Shown here: positions 58,120 to 64,000 of the stretch, piece after piece | How positions within the stretch are numbered: the stretch's first letter is position 1 | How the letters are laid out: each line of letters opens with the position of its first letter | NCBI GenBank assembly: GCA_022827275.1 | Contig: JAJDTG010000020.1 | Coordinates: 62,001-126,000, forward strand | From: Candidatus Dadabacteria bacterium | GTDB lineage: Bacteria > Desulfobacterota_D > UBA1144 > Nemesobacterales > Nemesobacteraceae | Length of the DNA stretch: 64,000 bases | Direction: 5' to 3' | Program-made: the position numbers and the translations under genes | The notes under the pieces: model-generated | The model's input: the letters and a program-made list of their open reading frames with translations, nothing else | What the model was told of the DNA's origin: nothing | The model's database searches: none

Positions 58120-59036
58120 GCGGAGAAAAGATGAAGATAAAGACCAGAATCAAAATGCCGGAGAAAATCTCCGTCCGCCTTTATATCGGGGTCTTCTTCG
58201 CGTTTCTTCTGCTTTTCCTTCTTTTGGGGTTTCCGCGGGACTCGGTCGAAAGAAGGATCATCTTCGAGATTCAGGACAACTCCCCGGTTCCGGTTCTGAT
58301 AGGGGGCGCGGACCTAAAGGGTCTTTCCTCGATTGAACTCAGGGATGTCCGGGTGATCCTCGGGGAAAGGGAGCCGCTTGTGATTGACAGGGCAAGGGTG
58401 AGCGCCGGGATTTTATCCGTTATTTTTTCCGACGACACCCGGATTTCCTTTTCCGTTGACGCGTACGGCGGGAAGATAGACGGCAAGGTTTCACAGAACA
58501 TGAAGAAAAAAAGTGTCACAAGCGCGGAAGTGGACATAAATTCCGTTGAATCCTCGACCGTTTCACGTCTTTTTCTGGGGGACGGAGGGATTTCTGTCAG
58601 CGGGAAGGTCGACGGAACCGTAAAGCTTCTCGGGGAGGGGGAAAGCGGAGGGATATCAAAGATGGAATACCTTGTGTCTTCACCTTCTCTTTCGATTGCC
58701 GTGGACAAGGTGCAGGGGTTTGATGTGAAGGAGGAGTACAAGAACCTGAGCGTCGTGCTTCGCGGTACTGCCAACCGCTTTGAATCGCGGGTCGAGAAGC
58801 TTTCCCTCACCAACCCGCAGCTGTCCCTGCAGGCGGAGGGGAAAGCCCCGTCTCCGCTTCGGTTAAGAAAGGGAGCCGCCTTGGATCTCTCCGTTACATT
58901 CAGGCCTCCTCCGGAGGATGCGAAGCTTGCTCTTGTCGGCAGTTTTCTGGGCTCTCGGGGGGACGGCAGTTTCTCCGGAAAGATCCTGGGAACGCTTGCG
59001 CAGCCCAGGATTGTAAAGGGAAACGGGGGCAGTTAG
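58116..59036 (+). CDS. GspN-like type II secretion protein
   Basis: N-terminal TM, AsmA/GspN-like beta-rich region; overlaps the GspM-like gene by 4 nt. Confidence 0.65.
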   Translation: MSGEKMKIKTRIKMPEKISVRLYIGVFFAFLLLFLLLGFPRDSVERRIIFEIQDNSPVPVLIGGADLKGLSSIELRDVRVILGEREPLVIDRARVSAGILSVIFSDDTRISFSVDAYGGKIDGKVSQNMKKKSVTSAEVDINSVESSTVSRLFLGDGGISVSGKVDGTVKLLGEGESGGISKMEYLVSSPSLSIAVDKVQGFDVKEEYKNLSVVLRGTANRFESRVEKLSLTNPQLSLQAEGKAPSPLRLRKGAALDLSVTFRPPPEDAKLALVGSFLGSRGDGSFSGKILGTLAQPRIVKGNGGS

Positions 59037-59124
59037 GAGCCCCGTTTTTACCCCCTGCGGGCTATTTGACTTTGCCCTACCCCCTCGCTATCCTTCTCCG
59101 AAATACTCCCCTTAAGACTGGATT

Positions 59125-60210
59125 ATGGATTCCAACAAAGAACTTGCCGCCGTAAGGAAAGAAATAGACGCTCTCGATTCCAAGTTGCTCGAACTTATAA
59201 ACAGGCGGGCTGAGCTTGCGATAGAGGTGAGCGCACTCAAGAAAAAGGATCTCCTGGGGATCTACGACAGGGGCAGGGAAAGCGAGGTAGAGAGCAAGAT
59301 AGCGGAAACCAACCCCGGCCCTCTCTCCAGCGAGGACGTCCTTCTTATTTTCAGGGAGATAATATCGCGCTGCAGGTCCTTTCAGCACCAAGATAAAGTC
59401 GCCTATCTCGGACCCGCGGGCAGCTTCTCAAACCAGGCCGCGTTTCGAAAGTTCGGCGCTTCCTCAGAATTTTTTCCCGCAAACAGCCTTGAGGATGTGT
59501 TCGAGGAAGTGCACAGCCAAAGGGCCGATTTCGGCATAGTGCCCGTCGAGAACTCGGTTGAGGGCTCGGTGGGGGACGTGCTTGACATGCTGGTCCGGTG
59601 GGACCTTGACGTCTCGGCCGAGTGTTTTGAGCGCATTGAACACTTCCTGCTCTCCATTGACGGGGACGTCAGCAAAGTAAGGACCGTGGCCTCGCACCCC
59701 CACGCCCTCGGTCAGTGCAAGAAATGGATTGCCTCAAATCTCTACGGCGTCGCGCTTCTTGAGACCCCGAGCACCGCGGCGGCGGCGAAAATAGCTGCAA
59801 GGGATGAGAGCGTCGCCGCAATCGCAAGCGAGTTCTCAGGGTCGATATACAACCTGAAGACCATACAGAGCTACATAGAGGACAGCCCGCGCAACACGAC
59901 CCGGTTCGTGGTGGTGGGAAGGGAGAGACCTTCCCCGAGCGGGGAAGACAAGACTTCGATCGCCTTTTCCGTTAAGGATGAGCCGGGGGCGCTCCACACG
60001 ACATTTTTTCTCCCCTTTTCTGAATCCGGCATAAATCTCACCAAAATCGAGTCCAGGCCCTCGCGCGACGGGCAGTGGGAGTACGTGTTTTTCGCCGACT
60101 TCTCGGGACACCGCGACGAGGACTTTGTAAGGGATGCTCTCGAGAAGGTGGAAGCCAACTGCGTTTTCCTAAAGGTGCTGGGATCCTATCCCGCCGAAGT
60201 GCCGGGCTGA
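59125..60210 (+). CDS. pheA: Bifunctional chorismate mutase/prephenate dehydratase
   Basis: IDALDSKLLELINRRAELAIEVSALKKK; AYLGPAGSFSNQAAFRKFG; VPVENSVEGSVGDVLDML; NTTRFVVVG; ESRPSRDGQWEYVFFADFSGH. Confidence 0.97.
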   Translation: MDSNKELAAVRKEIDALDSKLLELINRRAELAIEVSALKKKDLLGIYDRGRESEVESKIAETNPGPLSSEDVLLIFREIISRCRSFQHQDKVAYLGPAGSFSNQAAFRKFGASSEFFPANSLEDVFEEVHSQRADFGIVPVENSVEGSVGDVLDMLVRWDLDVSAECFERIEHFLLSIDGDVSKVRTVASHPHALGQCKKWIASNLYGVALLETPSTAAAAKIAARDESVAAIASEFSGSIYNLKTIQSYIEDSPRNTTRFVVVGRERPSPSGEDKTSIAFSVKDEPGALHTTFFLPFSESGINLTKIESRPSRDGQWEYVFFADFSGHRDEDFVRDALEKVEANCVFLKVLGSYPAEVPG

Positions 60211-60236
60211 CGGCGGGCTTGGCGGATGAACCTCCC

Positions 60237-61322
60237 ATGGAACCAAGAGCAAGTGTAAAGAATCTTATTCCCTATGTTCCGGGGAAGCCGATCGAGGAGC
60301 TCGAGCGGGAACTCGGAATCCGGGGCGCGGCCAAGATGGCTTCGAACGAAAATCCCCTCGGTCCCTCCCCGCTTGCGAAAAAAGCGCTTTCAGAGCACAT
60401 CTCTAAGGTCAACCTTTATCCCGACGGGGGCTGCTTTGAGCTCCGCCGGAAACTCTCCGAGAAGCTCGGGGTTCCCGAGGACACGATAGTAATCGGAAAC
60501 GGTTCGAACGAGGTGATAGAGATCGTCGCAAGGACCTTTCTTGAGCCCGGGGACGAGGCCATCTACGGACGCCACGCGTTTATCGTCTACCCGATCGTCA
60601 CCCAGTCGCTCGGGTGCTCGCACGTCGTTTCCGGGATGCCGGATCTTGTGCACGACCTGGAGGACATGGTTTCCCTGGTAACCGAGAAAACGAAAATCAT
60701 CTACATCGCGAATCCGAACAACCCCACCGGGACGATAGTGAGAAGGGACGAGTTCGAGTGGTTCCTCGAGCGGGTTCCCGAGAACGTGGTAATACTTGTG
60801 GACGAGGCCTATTTCGAGTACGTGGACGACCCGGATTATCCGGACACGCTTCGCTATCACTCGGTCCGCGAATCGCTCGTTACGGTGAGGACCTTCTCCA
60901 AGATTTACGGTCTTGCGGGACTCAGGGTCGGCTACGGGGTTGCGTCAAGAGAGGCGGTTTCCTACATGGACCGGGTAAGGGAGCCGTTTAACGTGAACTC
61001 GGCCGCGCAGGCGGCGGCCTGCGCAGCGCTTGACGACGACAGGCACATCGCCCGCTCAAGGAAGCTTAACCGCACGGCAAAGGAGTATTTGCGCGAGAAG
61101 CTGGGCGAACTCGGGGTCAGGTACACGGAGTCTCATACGAATTTTTTTCTCGTGGACCTCGAGAGGGACCCGATGCCGGTTTACGAGGCGCTTCTTCGCG
61201 ACGGGGTCATAACGAGGCCGGTGGGCGGCTACGGGCTTAAAACACACCTGAGGGTAAGTTTCGGCCTCGGGCGGGAAAACGAAAAATTCATTGAATCGCT
61301 TGGGAGAATTCTCAGAAGATGA
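60237..61322 (+). CDS. hisC: Histidinol-phosphate/aromatic aminotransferase (track start 60075 overextends into pheA)
   Basis: MASNENPLGPSPLAKKAL, NPNNPTGTIV, VDEAYFEYV, RTFSKIYGLAGLRVGYG. Confidence 0.93.
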   Translation: MEPRASVKNLIPYVPGKPIEELERELGIRGAAKMASNENPLGPSPLAKKALSEHISKVNLYPDGGCFELRRKLSEKLGVPEDTIVIGNGSNEVIEIVARTFLEPGDEAIYGRHAFIVYPIVTQSLGCSHVVSGMPDLVHDLEDMVSLVTEKTKIIYIANPNNPTGTIVRRDEFEWFLERVPENVVILVDEAYFEYVDDPDYPDTLRYHSVRESLVTVRTFSKIYGLAGLRVGYGVASREAVSYMDRVREPFNVNSAAQAAACAALDDDRHIARSRKLNRTAKEYLREKLGELGVRYTESHTNFFLVDLERDPMPVYEALLRDGVITRPVGGYGLKTHLRVSFGLGRENEKFIESLGRILRR

Positions 61323-62173
61323 CTTTTGAAAAAGTGTCGGTTGTAGGTCTCGGGCTGATAGGAGGTTCCCTAGCGGCTGCCCTTCGCGAATCGGGGGAAG
61401 TCGGGGAAGTCTTCGGGGTCGAGCTGGACACGGAGTCCCTTCGCTTCGCCGTTGAGAACGGGATCACGGACGCGGGCGCTTCCGAAATCGGCCCCGGCAT
61501 TTCGGGCTCTGAAATAGTTGTCGTCGCGACCTACGTCGACTCCATAGCGCGGGTGGCCGAGGAAGTTTCCGGATTCGTTTCCCCCGGCACGGTAGTTTGC
61601 GATGTGGGAAGCGTAAAGGCTTCCATAGCAAGGGAAATGGAAAAGGGCCCCCGGAATATCCGCTTTGTCGGGGCACATCCCATCGCGGGGAAGGAAACAT
61701 CGGGCGCCAGGGAGTCTGATCCGGCTCTTTTCTCAGGGAAAAGATGCGTGGTTACTCCGGTGGAGAGCACAAGCCCCGAAGCCCTCTCCATGGTGAAAAC
61801 GCTTTTTTCGCTTGCGGGAAGCGAGGTGGTCGAGATGGATCCCGAATCCCACGACGAGGTCTTTTCGCTTGTAAGCCATCTTCCCCATGCGGTTGCCTAC
61901 GCGCTTGTGAGCGCGGTGGCTTCGAGGGGAGGAGACAGAAACCTTTTTGATTTTTCGGGCGGGGGCCTTGCCGACTTTACCCGGATCGCCGGCAGTTCCC
62001 CGGAGATGTGGGCCGGTATTTTCATCGAGAACCGCGAGGCGCTGCTTGGCGCCATCCGCGGCTTTGCGGGGCAGCTCGGGGAGATTGAAAAAGCCGTCGC
62101 CTCCGGTAATGTAGAAGAACTGGCAGGGCTTTTGAGGGAGGCCCGGGATTCAAAGAGGAATCTCGGGGAGTGA
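61319..62173 (+). CDS. tyrA: Prephenate dehydrogenase
   Basis: [70 protein letters not shown]. Confidence 0.95.
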   Translation: MTFEKVSVVGLGLIGGSLAAALRESGEVGEVFGVELDTESLRFAVENGITDAGASEIGPGISGSEIVVVATYVDSIARVAEEVSGFVSPGTVVCDVGSVKASIAREMEKGPRNIRFVGAHPIAGKETSGARESDPALFSGKRCVVTPVESTSPEALSMVKTLFSLAGSEVVEMDPESHDEVFSLVSHLPHAVAYALVSAVASRGGDRNLFDFSGGGLADFTRIAGSSPEMWAGIFIENREALLGAIRGFAGQLGEIEKAVASGNVEELAGLLREARDSKRNLGE

Positions 62174-62180
62174 GCGGATA

Positions 62181-62585
62181 ATGTCCGGAAAGGTAAAGAA
62201 AACCGATGAGCAGTGGCAGGAGCGGCTCTCCCCCGAGGAGTTTCTTGTCACGAGAAAGAAGGGCACCGAGAGAGCCTTTACCGGAAAGTACCACGATCAT
62301 CACGAAAAAGGCATGTATGTCTGCGTCTGCTGCGGGCAGGAGCTTTTCCGTTTCTCAGAGAAATTCGACTCCGGCACGGGATGGCCGAGCTTCTGGGAGC
62401 CTGTCTCCCAGGAGAGCATAAAAGAGAAGTCCGACCATTCCCACGGCATGACGAGAACAGAGGTTCTCTGCTCAAAGTGCGACGCCCACCTGGGACATGT
62501 TTTCCCCGACGGCCCGAAGCCCACAGGGCTTAGGTACTGCATAAATTCCGTCTCTTTGGATTTTGAAGAAGAAAAAGAGGAATAG
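62181..62585 (+). CDS. msrB: Peptide methionine-R-sulfoxide reductase
   Basis: [86 protein letters not shown]. Confidence 0.97.
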   Translation: MSGKVKKTDEQWQERLSPEEFLVTRKKGTERAFTGKYHDHHEKGMYVCVCCGQELFRFSEKFDSGTGWPSFWEPVSQESIKEKSDHSHGMTRTEVLCSKCDAHLGHVFPDGPKPTGLRYCINSVSLDFEEEKEE

Positions 62586-62590
62586 GGAAG

Positions 62591-62662
62591 TGGCGACGGG
62601 TGGGATCGAACCACCGACACAGGCCTTATGAGAGCCCCGCTCTACCCCTGAGCTACGCCGCC
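62591..62662 (-). tRNA. tRNA with CAU anticodon (Met elongator or Ile2), no encoded CCA
   Basis: GGCGGCG TA GCTCAGGGGTAGAGC G GGGCT CTCATAA GGCCT GTGTC GGTGG TTCGATC CCACC CGTCGCC A folds as a cloverleaf. Confidence 0.93.
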
Positions 62663-62775
62663 CCCGGAAAAAAAAGGCAAATCGAAAAGCAGGAATTATA
62701 CCGGAACTCCGTGAGGATTCAACGCACGGACACGAGGGCTCGGCGGAAACTGGCGCGACCCCGGCTTTGCATGAA

Positions 62776-63450
62776 TCAGCCTGCTGCCGCCCCGTTTTTT
62801 CCCGCTTCTTCCTCTATCAGCCCCAGTTCCAGAAGTTTCCTGTAGGTCTTGGTGTGGGAGCCGTGGTGGGAGAAGGTATCTATGTCCCCGGGCTCGTCGA
62901 TGTCGATGCTGATGTTGAAGTTTCTGTAGATGTCGCAGGGCACGTACCTGCGCTCGGCCTCTTCCCTGTGTTTTCTGAAGCTGTCGTTTCCGAACATCGA
63001 GGGGATGCTGTCGGGAGGCTTTCTCAGTATGGCGTTTGTGCCGAGCTCATCTTCTGAGGGAACGAGGATCACGGACTTGCCCTTCTTCTCTTTCTCAAGG
63101 ACGGAGTCCAGGTCCTCGCCGGTTATGAGGGGGGCGTCGCCCGGGATTACTAGCACGGATTTCGCGCCCATTTTTCTGCAGACCTGGAGAGCCAGGTCGA
63201 CCGATGAGCTCTCCCCGAGCTGGCTCTCCTCCCTTATTACGTCAAACCCCTCCCCAAGGGCCATTTTCTCCGCTTTCCTGTCGAGCGTAACAATCACCTT
63301 GTTATCGGCAAGCTTCGAGTCGCCGACTGCGGAGAACACGTCTTCGAGCATCACGTAGGCAAGTTCGGTTCTCTGCTTGTTGCTGAGCACCGAGGCAAGC
63401 CTTTCGTTTGCCCTTGAAAGATCTTTTACGGGAACCAATATGAATTTCAA
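62776..63450 (-). CDS. cofC: 2-phospho-L-lactate/phosphoenolpyruvate guanylyltransferase (F420 biosynthesis)
   Basis: MKFILVPVKDLSRANERLASVLSNKQRTELAYVMLEDV; SVLVIPGDAPLITGEDLDSVL; FGNDSFRKHREEAE; NISIDIDEPGDI. Confidence 0.92.
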   Translation of the reverse strand: MKFILVPVKDLSRANERLASVLSNKQRTELAYVMLEDVFSAVGDSKLADNKVIVTLDRKAEKMALGEGFDVIREESQLGESSSVDLALQVCRKMGAKSVLVIPGDAPLITGEDLDSVLEKEKKGKSVILVPSEDELGTNAILRKPPDSIPSMFGNDSFRKHREEAERRYVPCDIYRNFNISIDIDEPGDIDTFSHHGSHTKTYRKLLELGLIEEEAGKNGAAAG

Positions 63451-63699
63451 AACTGCTACCTCACAAGGCCACTATTCTATCACAAGTTTGTTCAGGTTCA
63501 CATGCTACTACACGTGATGCTTTTCCATAGCGTACCGGGAAACGTTGGCTTGGGTCCATGCAGAAATATTCATTCAGAACTGCAGCAATTTTCATTCAAA
63601 TTGGAAAAATATTTGACAACAACTTACAATAACTATAACTTAAATAGCGTTACAGGTCGTTTTTGATAAAAAATTGTTTCCCGGCAGGGGATATCGCAG

Positions 63700-63900
63700 A
63701 TGGAAGACAAGCTAGGTGACATTCTTACTATTGAAGAGCTATCTGCTTACCTAAAGATCCCGGAGTCGACTCTCTACAAAATCGTGCGGGAGGGCAAGAT
63801 TCCTTCCAAAAAGGTAGGACGTCATTGGCGTTTCCGAAAAGAAGCAATTGACAATTGGTTGGACCAAATGGGGAGAAAAGAACCGGAACCCGAAAAATGA
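63700..63900 (+). CDS. Excisionase-family (MerR-like) helix-turn-helix DNA-binding protein
   Basis: LGDILTIEELSAYLKIPESTLYKIVREGKIPSKKVGRHWRFRKEAIDNWL. Confidence 0.92.
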   Translation: MEDKLGDILTIEELSAYLKIPESTLYKIVREGKIPSKKVGRHWRFRKEAIDNWLDQMGRKEPEPEK

Positions 63901-63949
63901 GGGATCATCTTCTGTGCGAATTTGACTTGACTGGAGTGAGGCAGAATAA

Positions 63950-64000
63950 ATGAGAGAATGGGAATGGAAGGGTTCGCGTTGGTGGAAGTTTGACTTCCAT
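63950..64000 (+). CDS. Start of a probable PHP-domain/TrlF-like AAA ATPase (truncated by window)
   Basis: ATG-initiated MREWEWKGSRWWKFDFH..., resembling the RWWKFDFHTHTPAS N-terminus of TrlF/PHP-ATPase proteins; only 17 codons visible. Confidence 0.55.
   Translation, partial: MREWEWKGSRWWKFDFH

Noticed and set aside
60075-60236. N-terminal extension of hisC in the ORF track
   Set aside because: Overlaps the pheA coding end out of frame; the hisC-like sequence starts at MEPRASVKNLIPYVPG (60237).
1-64000. CRISPR array or rRNA genes
   Set aside because: No regularly spaced direct repeats and no rRNA sequence seen by eye on either strand.

Overview
The window is a bacterial chromosomal segment of a Gram-negative-type organism (MltA, PpiD-like protein, TonB receptor, GspL/M/N-like genes). 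It spans the candidate replication origin: dnaA (53035-54456), an intergenic candidate oriC, then dnaN (54841-56001). Gene orientation switches at dnaA, from mostly minus to its left to plus on its right. Most of the window is housekeeping: trpG/E, pabB/C, folD/K/E2, phhB, secA, smc, ppiD-like, cofD/cofC, mltA, tilS, pheT/ihfA, mnmE, tandem CorC-like genes, thiL/thiD, pheA-hisC-tyrA, msrB and a CAU tRNA. Accessory material: (i) an IS1595-type element with 8-bp target duplications (AAACATTC) inserted against a perfect parS site, with an older degenerate IS-like unit abutting the other side of the same parS; (ii) a second parS that forms the stem of an apparent intrinsic terminator; (iii) a Panacea-domain (DUF4065) antitoxin + RelE-like toxin pair with a 14-bp inverted-repeat operator over its promoter; (iv) a 3-gene AT-rich cassette ending in a ComEC-like MBL-fold hydrolase; (v) a TonB receptor broken exactly at an (AT)6 tract, where loss of one AT unit restores the frame; (vi) a lipoprotein ORF with an in-frame TAG followed by 59 more open codons; (vii) an excisionase-type HTH gene followed at the window edge by the start of a probable PHP/TrlF-like protein. 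All calls were made by eye from sequence and family recognition. No database search was run.
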